Source of the DNA: Bacteroidia bacterium
GTDB lineage: Bacteria; Bacteroidota; Bacteroidia; NS11-12g; UBA9320
Direction: 5' to 3'
Length of the DNA: 40,823 bases
Assembly (NCBI GenBank): GCA_017857855.1
Contig: JAFMCI010000015.1
Span: 1-40,823, forward strand
Shown here: one piece after another, positions 23,690 through 31,564 of the stretch
Numbering within the stretch: the stretch's first letter is position 1
Layout of the letters: every line of letters starts with the position of its first letter
The notes under the pieces: generated by a model
Seen by the model: the letters and a program-made list of their open reading frames with translations, nothing else
The model's database searches: none
Told to the model about the DNA's origin: nothing
Made by a program: the position numbers and the translations under genes

Positions 23690-24769
23690 ATGTTAGAAGA
23701 ATACTTAAGTAAAATAAGTCCTAAAGGTGATTATAACCCGTATCAATTGGGTACTAGTGTATCTTATTACAGTGATAATTTTCCCGATTTATCTTCTAAA
23801 AAAATAGCTTTAATAGGCATTACCCGTGATGACGGTCCACTGCAAGGATGTGATTTAATCAGGGATGAGTTTTATAAGCTCGTTACCCATACGCACCTAG
23901 AAAATAGTATTGTAGATATTGGCAATTTACCGGCAGGTGAAACCCCCGCAGATACCCATGCTGCTCTACTTGGCATCGCAAGCGAGTTAAAAAACATGGG
24001 TCTAGTTACTATTCTCATTGGAACTCATATAGACCAAGGCGAATCACTTTTTAAGAGCTATGTCGCCAGTAATAAAGCTGTTGAAATCTCACTCATTTCA
24101 TCCTATTTGCCCCTACTAGAATACCAACTTCTGCATCGTATTTGTTCCAATTATTCTGATCATTTAACTACCTTAAATGCATTAGCGTTTCAAGCACCTT
24201 TTATACCTACCAAAGCGATTGATACCTTACAAAACTTGAATTTTGGCCATTATCGCCTGGGATCCATAAAAAATAATATGGAGGATGCTGAACTATATTT
24301 ACGCAATGCTGCCATTACGTTATTTGATCTAAATGCCATAAAACACAGCGATTCACCCGGTAAAAAAGAAGCACAACCCAATGGACTTACTAACGACGAA
24401 GCATGCCAACTTGCTCGCTATGCAGGATTAAGTGATGTGTCATCATTTTTTGGCTTGTTTGAATATTATCCTGAGCACGATCTTCAAAACGTAACGGCTA
24501 AGCTGGCAGCTCAACTAATCTGGTATTACTTAGATGGATTTACGGCACGTACAAACGATCTGCCTAATAAGCATGACGAATTTTTTAAATACCGTTGTGA
24601 CCTAAAAGACAATCAACTTCCTATACTATTTTTAAAAAGTAAACGAACCAATAGATGGTGGATGCAACTTGAAAATCACCATATTCCTTGTTCGTATGCC
24701 GATTACCAAAAAGCGGCTGCTGGAGAGCTATCAGAAAGGTATTTGGATGCCCTCAAAAAACTGCATTAG
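23690..24769 (+). CDS. Arginase/formiminoglutamase-fold protein with degenerate metal site
   Basis: A 359-residue member of the ureohydrolase superfamily as found in Bacteroidota, often annotated formimidoylglutamase. The fold markers are readable (KIALIGITRDDGPLQGCD, VTILIGTHIDQGES, ITLFDLNAIKHSDSPG, TNDEACQLARYAGLSD), but the manganese ligands are not. The place of GGDHS reads IGTHID, that of DAHxD reads SLISSYLP, and that of DxDxxDP reads FDLNAIKHSDSPG. It is therefore probably not an arginase and may be a non-catalytic or differently acting homologue. The ATG at 23690 is chosen over an upstream in-frame ATG at 23624 that lies inside the divergent SDR gene. Confidence 0.8.
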   Translation: MLEEYLSKISPKGDYNPYQLGTSVSYYSDNFPDLSSKKIALIGITRDDGPLQGCDLIRDEFYKLVTHTHLENSIVDIGNLPAGETPADTHAALLGIASELKNMGLVTILIGTHIDQGESLFKSYVASNKAVEISLISSYLPLLEYQLLHRICSNYSDHLTTLNALAFQAPFIPTKAIDTLQNLNFGHYRLGSIKNNMEDAELYLRNAAITLFDLNAIKHSDSPGKKEAQPNGLTNDEACQLARYAGLSDVSSFFGLFEYYPEHDLQNVTAKLAAQLIWYYLDGFTARTNDLPNKHDEFFKYRCDLKDNQLPILFLKSKRTNRWWMQLENHHIPCSYADYQKAAAGELSERYLDALKKLH

Positions 24770-25035
24770 GCATCGTTATTTATATCACCAATGCAATAAT
24801 CATTCACCCTGCATAAGGCACTTACGTTACATTTCTTCTGTTTTTCCCTTCTGCGATTAGCTGCTATTAGCTGCCAAGTTTTCTGTAATTAGATCAAAAA
24901 ATAAAACACCACATACGCAAGATGTAATTGCAGCAGCTGTCTTTCCATACATGACATTTTGAATTATTTTAATCTTTTAATTGCCAGAATCATAAAGTTT
25001 CAGTATTTCATAAATTCTGCTATTTTTGAAGCGAC
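24770..25035. other. Intergenic region upstream of the MerR gene
   Basis: These 266 bases hold no credible gene. A short direct repeat ATTAGCTGC occurs twice at about 24857-24874. The last 50 bases hold the promoter and palindromic operator candidate of the regulator. Confidence 0.5.
24998..25028 (+). promoter_or_regulatory. Promoter of the MerR/CarH-like gene with operator in the spacer
   Basis: The -7 element TATTTTTG (25021-25028) matches the consensus fully. The -33 position has TTT (24998-25000) in place of TTG, with a 20-base spacer. The ATG is 8 bases after the element, so the mRNA is nearly leaderless. The spacer is almost entirely filled by the imperfect palindrome CAGTATTTCATAAATTCTG (25001-25019; arms of 8 with one mismatch). 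MerR-family operators characteristically lie in the promoter spacer, so this is the best candidate for autoregulation. A partial copy, CAGAATCATAAA, starts 16 bases earlier at 24985. Confidence 0.55.
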
Positions 25036-25968
25036 ATGGAAAACAATTTAAGTATCAAGGACTTAGAAAATCTAAGTGGAATTAAAGCTCATACTATCAG
25101 GGTATGGGAAAAAAGGTATAATTTTATTCAGCCGCAACGGACCGCTACAAACATTCGATTTTATCTAAATAACGACCTGAAAAAGTTGTTAAATGTTACA
25201 GCTCTTATGAATAGTGGGATGAAAATAAGTAAGGCGGCAATGCTAGAAACTAATAAGCTAAATGAAGCTATAGAAAATCTGCAAAAAACCGATTTAGATA
25301 CATTCGAAAAACTATTGGTAAACGATTTAATAATAGCTACCCTAAATTGTGATATCATCATGTTTGAAAAACACTATTCTGATTATCATAAAAAGTATGG
25401 CTTCGAGTCTACCGTGGAAAATATATTGTATCCTTTACTTACTCGAATAGGCCTCCTGTGGACCGTAAATAAGATGAACATCTCGCAGGAACATTTTTCT
25501 AGTCAACTCATCAAACAAAAGCTATTCGCTGCCATAAATGAAATTCCTATCAAGACCTCTACAACAAAGTTTTTACTCTTTCTGCCAGAAAAACAGTACC
25601 ACGAAATAGGACTTTTATACGCTCATTATCTTATCAGAAAGTCAGGGGTTCAGAGTGTTTACCTAGGGTCAAGTGTTCCATTATCAGATGTTAAGATATG
25701 TTCAGAGAAAATTAAACCGACGCATATACTGTGTTCATTTACTATTCCATTAGCCAAAGACAAAATGTCGTTATATCTAAGGAAAACAAGTAATCTTTTT
25801 AAAGATAATAATGTTCTTGTTCACAATGCCTCAATTGATAAATTAACTAAGCGTAGTTACCCATATTTATCTTTTTTATCTACTATCGAGGATCTAAAAA
25901 AGATTCTTTTACGCAGTATAGATTTTGAATCCATGGAAGGTCTAAAGCTTCAATGTAAAGATAGCTAA
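25036..25968 (+). CDS. MerR-family regulator with CarH-like cobalamin-binding domain
   Basis: A 310-residue regulator. Residues 1-70 form the MerR winged helix (SIKDLENLSGIKAHTIRVWEKRY). Residues about 85-165 form a four-helix bundle of the B12-binding type, containing the CarH hallmark Wx9EH (Trp142, Glu152, His153). A Rossmann-type cobalamin domain follows from about 178, whose signature ExHxxG reads QYHEIG (His189 and Gly192 kept, the acidic residue replaced by Gln187). In light-sensing CarH a histidine follows the Trp; here it is Thr143. The protein may therefore bind cobalamin but lack the CarH photochemistry, or bind another ligand. No carotenoid genes are nearby. It is convergent with rpoD across a shared terminator. 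Confidence 0.82.
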   Translation: MENNLSIKDLENLSGIKAHTIRVWEKRYNFIQPQRTATNIRFYLNNDLKKLLNVTALMNSGMKISKAAMLETNKLNEAIENLQKTDLDTFEKLLVNDLIIATLNCDIIMFEKHYSDYHKKYGFESTVENILYPLLTRIGLLWTVNKMNISQEHFSSQLIKQKLFAAINEIPIKTSTTKFLLFLPEKQYHEIGLLYAHYLIRKSGVQSVYLGSSVPLSDVKICSEKIKPTHILCSFTIPLAKDKMSLYLRKTSNLFKDNNVLVHNASIDKLTKRSYPYLSFLSTIEDLKKILLRSIDFESMEGLKLQCKDS

Positions 25969-26036
25969 ATTTGTATGACTAGTCTTTGGTAATAAATTAA
26001 CACACGGTAAATAGGGTAACTACAAATCAGTCTAAA

Positions 26037-26075
26037 AAAAAAGCGGCTACCAAATAAAATGGTAGCCGCTTTTTT
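26037..26075. terminator. Bidirectional terminator between the MerR gene and rpoD
   Basis: Arms 26037-26052 and 26060-26075 form a perfect 16-bp stem (core GCGGCTACCA) with a 7-base loop AATAAAA. A run of A precedes and a run of T follows, so it serves both convergent genes. Confidence 0.87.
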
Positions 26076-26091
26076 AAAATAGGAACCTAAG

Positions 26092-26955
26092 TTAACCTAA
26101 GTACGATTTTAAGATTTTACTTTTACTTGACTTACGAAGTCTTCTTAATGCCTTTTCCTTAATCTGACGAACACGTTCTCGTGTTAGTCCAACTTTATCA
26201 GAAATGTCCTCTAGTGTGTGTGCAGGTCCACCATCTAGTCCGTAGTAGTATTTTAATACATCTCTTTCTTTTTCAGAAAGTGTAGATATTACACGATTTA
26301 TTTCTTTTCTAAGAGATTCATCCATCAGTGGTTGATCTGGATTAGGCTCATCATTATTATCCAGCACACCCAATAAACTATTATCTTCCCCTTCAATAAG
26401 CGGAGCGTCTATAGATAAATGTCTACCAGAAGATTTAAAGGCATTTTCAACCTCTGTAACACTTATTTCAAGTTCTTTTGCGATTTCTTCAGGTGTAGGT
26501 TCGCGCTCTTGGAGCTGCTCCAGTCTAGCTGCTGCCGCACTTATTCTACCAATACTACCCACTTTATTAAGAGGTAATCTTACAATACGTGATTGATCTG
26601 CCAAAGCCTGCAGAATAGACTGACGAATCCACCATACCGCATAAGAGATAAATTTAAAACCACGCGTTTCATCGAAACGTTTTGCCGCTTTAATAAGACC
26701 TAAGTTGCCCTCGTTTATTAAGTCACCTAATGTGAGACCTTGATTTTGATATTGTTTAGACACAGAAACCACAAAACGTAAGTTAGCATTTACTAGCTTC
26801 TCCAAAGCAGCTTGATCGCCATCTCTAATTCTACCTGCTAATTCTACCTCTTCTTGAGCATCTATCATCGCTACTTTACTTATCTCGTTAAGATATTTAT
26901 CGAGCGATTTGTTTTCCCGGTTGGTAAACTGTTTTGAAATTTTAAGTTGTCTCAT
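26092..26955 (-). CDS. rpoD: Primary RNA polymerase sigma factor, short Bacteroidota SigA type
   Basis: A 287-residue sigma-70 that directs RNA polymerase to housekeeping promoters. Region 1.2 is at about 17-47 ([27 protein letters not shown]). Region 2 includes [42 protein letters not shown] and the -10-reading helix [15 protein letters not shown]. Region 3 and region 4 follow, ending with the helix-turn-helix [28 protein letters not shown]. Region 1.1 is absent, as in other Bacteroidota. This protein should be the factor that reads the TAnnTTTG promoters found across the window, including one in front of its own gene. Confidence 0.95.
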   Translation of the reverse strand: MRQLKISKQFTNRENKSLDKYLNEISKVAMIDAQEEVELAGRIRDGDQAALEKLVNANLRFVVSVSKQYQNQGLTLGDLINEGNLGLIKAAKRFDETRGFKFISYAVWWIRQSILQALADQSRIVRLPLNKVGSIGRISAAAARLEQLQEREPTPEEIAKELEISVTEVENAFKSSGRHLSIDAPLIEGEDNSLLGVLDNNDEPNPDQPLMDESLRKEINRVISTLSEKERDVLKYYYGLDGGPAHTLEDISDKVGLTRERVRQIKEKALRRLRKSSKSKILKSYLG

Positions 26956-26990
26956 TTATTATTAAATGTTTCTGCTTGTAATATGACTTG

Positions 26991-26998
26991 CAAAAGTA
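26991..26998 (-). promoter_or_regulatory. -7 promoter element (TACTTTTG) of rpoD
   Basis: A perfect TAnnTTTG on the minus strand, 35 bases upstream of the ATG at 26955. The -33 area is T-rich (TTTATAGC about 22 bases away) without a clean TTG. The same octamer TACTTTTG occurs in front of the nfu gene. Confidence 0.45.
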
Positions 26999-27096
26999 TG
27001 TTTTTTTAGCATAAAAGCTATAAATATAAAAGGCTTCTACGGCTATTTATATCCGCAAAAAGTATGCCTAAATAACAAAATCAGAATGAACATTAC

Positions 27097-27104
27097 TACC
27101 TTTG
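27097..27104 (+). promoter_or_regulatory. -7 promoter element (TACCTTTG) for isocitrate dehydrogenase
   Basis: A perfect TAnnTTTG 24 bases upstream of the ATG at 27129. No TTG is seen at the usual -33 distance. The position in a short divergent intergenic region facing rpoD fits a promoter. Confidence 0.4.
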
Positions 27105-27128
27105 TGTTTCTAAATCTTCAAACAATAA

Positions 27129-28583
27129 ATGACTAAGATAAAAATATCCGTTGCTAAAGGTGACGGAATAGGACCGGAGATTATGAATGCCGTTCTTTCT
27201 GTATTTGACGCTGCACGTGTGCCTTTAGAATACGAGTTTGTATCAATGGGCAAAGGCGTTTATGACTTAGGGTACACAACGGGGATGACAGATGAAGCCA
27301 AGCAAAGCATTGAGTCTACGGGGATTCTTTTTAAAGGGCCCATGGAAACCCCTAAAGGGGGCGGGGTGAAAAGTATTAATGTAACCGCACGCAAAACTTG
27401 GAATACTCATTCTAATATCCGAAAATTTCAAACCATCAAAGGCGTAGATACCGTTTTTAGTAAAGCAGGCATCCCTGTGAATCTAACTATTGTTAGAGAA
27501 AATATAGAAGATACATATGGCGGAATAGAGCATTACATGACAAAAGATGTGGCTGTAAGTCGTCGAATCATATCAAGGCCTGGTTCTGAGCAGGTTATAC
27601 GTTCAGCTTTTGAAACAGCACTAAAAGAAGGATACACTACGGTAACCTGTGGACATAAAGCTAATATCATGAAATTGACTGATGGAATGTTCCTGGACAC
27701 TTTTTATGAAATAGCAAAGGAATACCCTCAACTTCATGCCGAAGACATTATCGTAGACGCCTTGTGTATGAAGCTTGTTTGCGCCCCTCAGCAATTCGAA
27801 TGCATTGTGCTTACTAATCTGCAAGGCGACATCGTGTCAGACCTTTGTGCTGGCCTAGTTGGTGGTTTAGGCTTTGCCCCGTCAGCTAATATCGGTGATC
27901 ATATCAAAATATTTGAGGCCGTCCACGGCACCGCCCCAGATATTGCAGGTCAAAACAAGGCGAACCCAACTTCACTCCTAATGAGCGGTGTTTTAATGTT
28001 AAATTACCTGGGACTAGACCAATATGGTTCTGTGATTCACAATGCCTTAATGGCTGCAATAGAAAGCGGTATACATACCGGTGACTTTGGAGAAAATAGA
28101 GCAATATCTGTTGGCACTAAGGAGTATACTCAAGCCATAATTAAAACATTAAAACTGGACAACATAACTGCTGGTGATATTGACAAATACCATAAGCCCA
28201 CTCTACCATCTGCCAATAAAATGATGGTGAGTAGTAGCGAAATTATTGAAACAGTAGGTATTGACCTTTTTGTAGAATCGGAACAGCAAGCAAATATCAT
28301 CGCAGCTATTGTACAAAGTCATCTCGATAGTGATATGGAATTAACAACCATTACCAATAGAGGAACCCAAGTTTGGCCAGAAGGTTCTGTATTTACAGAC
28401 TTAGTAGACACTTATGTAGTAAGAATTGAGAAAAACACTACCGAGATAATTAAGAAAAAGAAGTTTATGGAGCAAGCCATTCATCTATACGACTTCCTCA
28501 ATATTAGTTCCATAGAAATGCTAATAACCATAGATGGTCAAAGAAAATACTCTCTGGCTCAGGGCCAAAAAACGAATGCATAA
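27129..28583 (+). CDS. icd: Isocitrate dehydrogenase (NADP-dependent, long form)
   Basis: Oxidises isocitrate to 2-oxoglutarate in the citric acid cycle. The 484-residue protein belongs to the isocitrate/isopropylmalate dehydrogenase family. It has GDGIGPEIM at 11-19, substrate-binding Ser/Arg positions at KSINVTARKTWNTHSNIR, the catalytic arginine and tyrosine in IVRENIEDTYGG (121-132), and the metal and nucleotide region NLQGDIVSDLCAG and HGTAPDIAGQNKANP. A C-terminal extension of about 140 residues (from about 345) resembles the long isocitrate dehydrogenases of Thermus and many Bacteroidota and argues against isopropylmalate dehydrogenase. NADP use is taken from that family. The membrane protein gene starts 2 bases after the stop. 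Confidence 0.88.
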   Translation: MTKIKISVAKGDGIGPEIMNAVLSVFDAARVPLEYEFVSMGKGVYDLGYTTGMTDEAKQSIESTGILFKGPMETPKGGGVKSINVTARKTWNTHSNIRKFQTIKGVDTVFSKAGIPVNLTIVRENIEDTYGGIEHYMTKDVAVSRRIISRPGSEQVIRSAFETALKEGYTTVTCGHKANIMKLTDGMFLDTFYEIAKEYPQLHAEDIIVDALCMKLVCAPQQFECIVLTNLQGDIVSDLCAGLVGGLGFAPSANIGDHIKIFEAVHGTAPDIAGQNKANPTSLLMSGVLMLNYLGLDQYGSVIHNALMAAIESGIHTGDFGENRAISVGTKEYTQAIIKTLKLDNITAGDIDKYHKPTLPSANKMMVSSSEIIETVGIDLFVESEQQANIIAAIVQSHLDSDMELTTITNRGTQVWPEGSVFTDLVDTYVVRIEKNTTEIIKKKKFMEQAIHLYDFLNISSIEMLITIDGQRKYSLAQGQKTNA

Positions 28584-28585
28584 AG

Positions 28586-29635
28586 GTGAATAGCCCAAGC
28601 AACATAACAAGCTATTTCACACGTAAAAAGCTCATTATTCCCATATCGATAGGTATACTAACTGCTGCGTATTTTTTCTTTCAAGGATTTGATATTAAGG
28701 CATACAACAGAATACAATGGACGGCATTGAGCTCCATTTGGATAGCATGTGCATTCTTCATGGTCGTTACGCGATTGTTAGGGTATTCCTACAGGCTCAT
28801 TGTACTTTCTAATTATCAACTCAGCTGGACACAAGCGTTGCAAATCATTGTTCTTTGGGAGTTTTCTTCCGCTATATCTCCAGGCATAGTAGGAGGATCT
28901 GCTGCAGCTTTTATACTCCTAGCCAAAGAAAAAAAAATCAATGCCGGAAAAGGTACGGCCATGGTGCTCGCTACATCTTATCTCGATGTATTATTTTATG
29001 TTTTAGCGGCACCATTTTTATGGCTTTTTGTAAAAAAGTCTGAAGTAATTCCTAGCCATATCGATTATGTGTCGGGTTTACACATTCAGTATTTATTTTT
29101 GGGTGCATATGGGCTCTTTCTAGCTTGGTGTATTCTGATTTTCATCGGCCTCTTTTATAAACCACAAGCCATCAAGATGGTAGTTCTTTGGATTTTCAAA
29201 CTTCCTGGTTTGCTTCGATATAAAAATAAAGTAGAAAACTGGGGAAATAATATGGTGGTCGCGGCATCTGACTTTACGAATGAGCCGCTAAGTTATTGGT
29301 TTAAAGCTTTTGGCGGTACCCTAATCGCATGGGTCTCAAGATTTCTATTGGTTAATTTTTTAATATTAGCGCTAGGAAACGGGGCTTCTGTCGCCACCAT
29401 ATTTGCCAAACAGCTGGTAATGTGGGGAGCGCTCATGGTGCCCATTACCCCTGGAGCCGTAGGTATGGCCGAGTGGCTATTTGGTGGGTTTATGGGAGAA
29501 TACTTTGCTAATATGCAACTGACAAATACAACCGCTTTTGTCTGGCGATTATTGAGTTACTGGCCTTACCTATTTGCCGGAATTGTTGTTTTTCCAGTTT
29601 GGTATAATCGCGTTAACAAAAACACCCAACCTTAA
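28586..29635 (+). CDS. Flippase-like integral membrane protein (UPF0104/LPG synthase TM family)
   Basis: A 349-residue polytopic protein with about eight helices. The conserved FSSAISPGIVGGSAAAFILLAKEKKI, and later ITPGAVGMAEWLFGGFM, match the lysylphosphatidylglycerol synthase TM-region family (PF03706), which in other proteins moves lipids across the membrane. The catalytic lysyl-transfer domain of MprF is absent, so only a transport or unknown role can be proposed. It starts at a GTG at 28586, two bases after the icd stop, so translation is probably coupled. The functional link to icd is unclear. Confidence 0.82.
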   Translation: MNSPSNITSYFTRKKLIIPISIGILTAAYFFFQGFDIKAYNRIQWTALSSIWIACAFFMVVTRLLGYSYRLIVLSNYQLSWTQALQIIVLWEFSSAISPGIVGGSAAAFILLAKEKKINAGKGTAMVLATSYLDVLFYVLAAPFLWLFVKKSEVIPSHIDYVSGLHIQYLFLGAYGLFLAWCILIFIGLFYKPQAIKMVVLWIFKLPGLLRYKNKVENWGNNMVVAASDFTNEPLSYWFKAFGGTLIAWVSRFLLVNFLILALGNGASVATIFAKQLVMWGALMVPITPGAVGMAEWLFGGFMGEYFANMQLTNTTAFVWRLLSYWPYLFAGIVVFPVWYNRVNKNTQP

Positions 29636-29718
29636 TCAAGCACTTAATGCATAGCAAGCTGCCTTCATCCGAATTATGATGATTTTTAAAACTACCCTTT
29701 TTAGTAATTTAGAAACCC

Positions 29719-29726
29719 TACATTTG
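29719..29726 (+). promoter_or_regulatory. -7 promoter element (TACATTTG) of pdxA
   Basis: A perfect TAnnTTTG just 8 bases before the ATG at 29735, which would make a very short leader. A T-rich segment (CTTTTT) lies about 20 bases upstream in place of TTG. Confidence 0.45.
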
Positions 29727-29734
29727 CCTTTCAA

Positions 29735-30811
29735 ATGAGTAACAAACCATATATAGGCATCACCATTGGTGATTTTAATGGCATAGGGCCCGAGTTAATA
29801 CTCAAAACACTTGGGAATAATCTCGTTTTTAACTACTGCACTCCTGTGGTATATGCATCTTCGTATATACTTAAGTTTTACGCAGATCTGTTGGGATACA
29901 CACCCATTGAAACGAATATAGTTAATAGAAAAGAAGACCTTAAGGCTGGAGTAGTTAACCTCCGTATTTGCAGTACCGATAAAATCCAAATTACACCGGG
30001 AATAGCGAATGTACAAGGAGGTAAGCTTGCGTTTGATGCATTAAAACTTGCCGTTTCTGATGTCAAGGATGGCATTATTCAAGATATTCTTACTGCACCA
30101 ATAGACAAACAAATGTGTGCTGAAGCAGGTATGACCTCCAACGGTCATACACACTATTTTGCAGAAGCATTTCAGTCAGAAGTTCAAATGATTCTAGTAA
30201 ATGACGATTTACGCGTGGCTATGGTGACCGGTCATACCGCTTTAAGTAACGTAGCCAGCGCACTGAGTGTAGAAAAAATAGTAGATACCATAAAAATGCT
30301 AAATCACAATTTGATTTCGGATTTTGGTATTAAAAAGCCTAAAATAGCTGTTTTGGGAGTTAACCCTCACGGAGGTGATAACGGACTGATGGGAAGAGAA
30401 GAAATAGATCTGATAAAACCTGCTATAGCTCAAGCACAAGACGCTGGGATTCTAGTAATCGGACCTTATCCACCAGACGGTTTTTTCGGAAGCGATAACG
30501 CCCGTAATTTTGATGGGATAATAGGAATGTACCACGATCAGGTTCTCATTCCTTTTAAACAAGTTGCCTTTAAAGATGGAATTAATTTTTCTGCAGGTTT
30601 ACCCATCATTAGAACAAGTCCCGATCACGGGACAGCATATGACATTGCCGGTAAAGGAGAAGCCGATACGTCCTCTTTCATCAACGCGTTATACCTCATA
30701 AATAGAGTACACCGTAATAGAACCTCCTATTTTGACCAAAGCTCTACTCCGCTACCTTTCAAAGAGCACCGAAGAGAAAAATTCAGCATTGGAGTGCCTG
30801 ATTTGAGATAA
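29735..30811 (+). CDS. pdxA: 4-hydroxythreonine-4-phosphate dehydrogenase
   Basis: Oxidises 4-phosphohydroxy-L-threonine in the DXP-dependent pathway to pyridoxal phosphate. The 358-residue protein shows all family motifs: GITIGDFNGIGPELILK at the start, DILTAPIDKQ, NGHTHYFAE (zinc histidine), MVTGHTALSNV, VLGVNPHGGDNGLMGREE, GPYPPDGFFG, MYHDQVLIPFKQVAF with the second metal histidine, and RTSPDHGTAYDIAGKGEAD. It opens the cluster that continues with DUF177 and rpmF after a 56-base gap containing another -7 element, so it may be a separate or a read-through transcript. Confidence 0.95.
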   Translation: MSNKPYIGITIGDFNGIGPELILKTLGNNLVFNYCTPVVYASSYILKFYADLLGYTPIETNIVNRKEDLKAGVVNLRICSTDKIQITPGIANVQGGKLAFDALKLAVSDVKDGIIQDILTAPIDKQMCAEAGMTSNGHTHYFAEAFQSEVQMILVNDDLRVAMVTGHTALSNVASALSVEKIVDTIKMLNHNLISDFGIKKPKIAVLGVNPHGGDNGLMGREEIDLIKPAIAQAQDAGILVIGPYPPDGFFGSDNARNFDGIIGMYHDQVLIPFKQVAFKDGINFSAGLPIIRTSPDHGTAYDIAGKGEADTSSFINALYLINRVHRNRTSYFDQSSTPLPFKEHRREKFSIGVPDLR

Positions 30812-30846
30812 CTTGTGAATAATACATGGAATATACTTAAAATAAT

Positions 30847-30854
30847 TACCTTTG
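30847..30854 (+). promoter_or_regulatory. -7 promoter element (TACCTTTG) before the DUF177-rpmF-fab-acc operon
   Basis: A perfect TAnnTTTG 13 bases before the ATG at 30868, in the only gap over 50 bases in this run of genes. A -33 TTG at a proper distance is missing (the nearest, at 30813, is 31 bases away). Confidence 0.42.
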
Positions 30855-30867
30855 CGGACTTTTTACA

Positions 30868-31368
30868 ATGAAGCTGTCAGATTTCGATATTGATTTTATC
30901 AAGTTTAAAAACGAAAAAGATCAGTTTCATTTTGAGATGAATAATAAGTTCTTTGGATTGAAAGAAAATAGCCTATATCATTCTGGTGATATAGATGTAG
31001 CTGTCACTTGCGAGAGAAACGAGAATACTATCTCAGTAGATTATATACTGAATGGCATGGTAACTGGCGAGTGCGAAAGATGTTTAGACGACATACAACT
31101 AGAAGTTAAAATTACTCACAACGAGTTAATCAAACTAACTTCTAGTGAGAGTTTGCTAACTGAAGAAAACTACATCTCCATTCACCATCCGGTATACAAT
31201 GTTTATGATACGCTGTACGAACAGGTATGTATAAACATGCCGTTAAGAAAGATTTGCGAAAACTCAACAAAGAAACAAGAATGTAAGATAGACGACCATC
31301 TAAGTACTTCGACAAACGAACCAATAGAAGACGAAAGATGGGCACAATTAAAAAAAATTATAAAATAA
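30868..31368 (+). CDS. DUF177/YceD-family protein
   Basis: A 166-residue protein of the YceD family, which is encoded next to rpmF in most bacteria and in E. coli is linked to 23S rRNA accumulation or processing; the mechanism is not settled. The conserved Cys-containing core [14 protein letters not shown] is at about 70-83, followed by [24 protein letters not shown], and the C-terminal [12 protein letters not shown] is typical of Bacteroidota members. rpmF begins 4 bases after the stop. Confidence 0.88.
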   Translation: MKLSDFDIDFIKFKNEKDQFHFEMNNKFFGLKENSLYHSGDIDVAVTCERNENTISVDYILNGMVTGECERCLDDIQLEVKITHNELIKLTSSESLLTEENYISIHHPVYNVYDTLYEQVCINMPLRKICENSTKKQECKIDDHLSTSTNEPIEDERWAQLKKIIK

Positions 31369-31372
31369 TAAA

Positions 31373-31558
31373 ATGGCACATCCTAAACGTAAGATTTCCA
31401 AGACAAGAAGAGACAAAAGAAGAACTCATTACAAATTAGGTGATAGACAATTGCACAGAGATCCAGTAACTGGAGACGTTCACTTGTACCACCGTTTGAA
31501 TTTAGAAACTGGCATGTACAGAGGTGTACAAGTTATAGAGTCTAAAAACGCTGAATAA
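31373..31558 (+). CDS. rpmF: Ribosomal protein bL32
   Basis: A 61-residue ribosomal protein of the large subunit. It has the basic start [21 protein letters not shown] and the conserved HLYHR...GMYRGVQV. The zinc-binding cysteines of C+ L32 proteins are absent, so this is a zinc-independent form. It is embedded between DUF177 and plsX, the classical rpmF-plsX-fabH linkage. Confidence 0.96.
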   Translation: MAHPKRKISKTRRDKRRTHYKLGDRQLHRDPVTGDVHLYHRLNLETGMYRGVQVIESKNAE

Positions 31559-31564
31559 AAGCTT

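Noticed and set aside
24859-24938. Complementary AGCTGCT/AGCAGCT segments upstream of the MerR gene, considered as an RNA structure
   Set aside because: Arms of only 7 bases separated by 66 bases; expected by chance.
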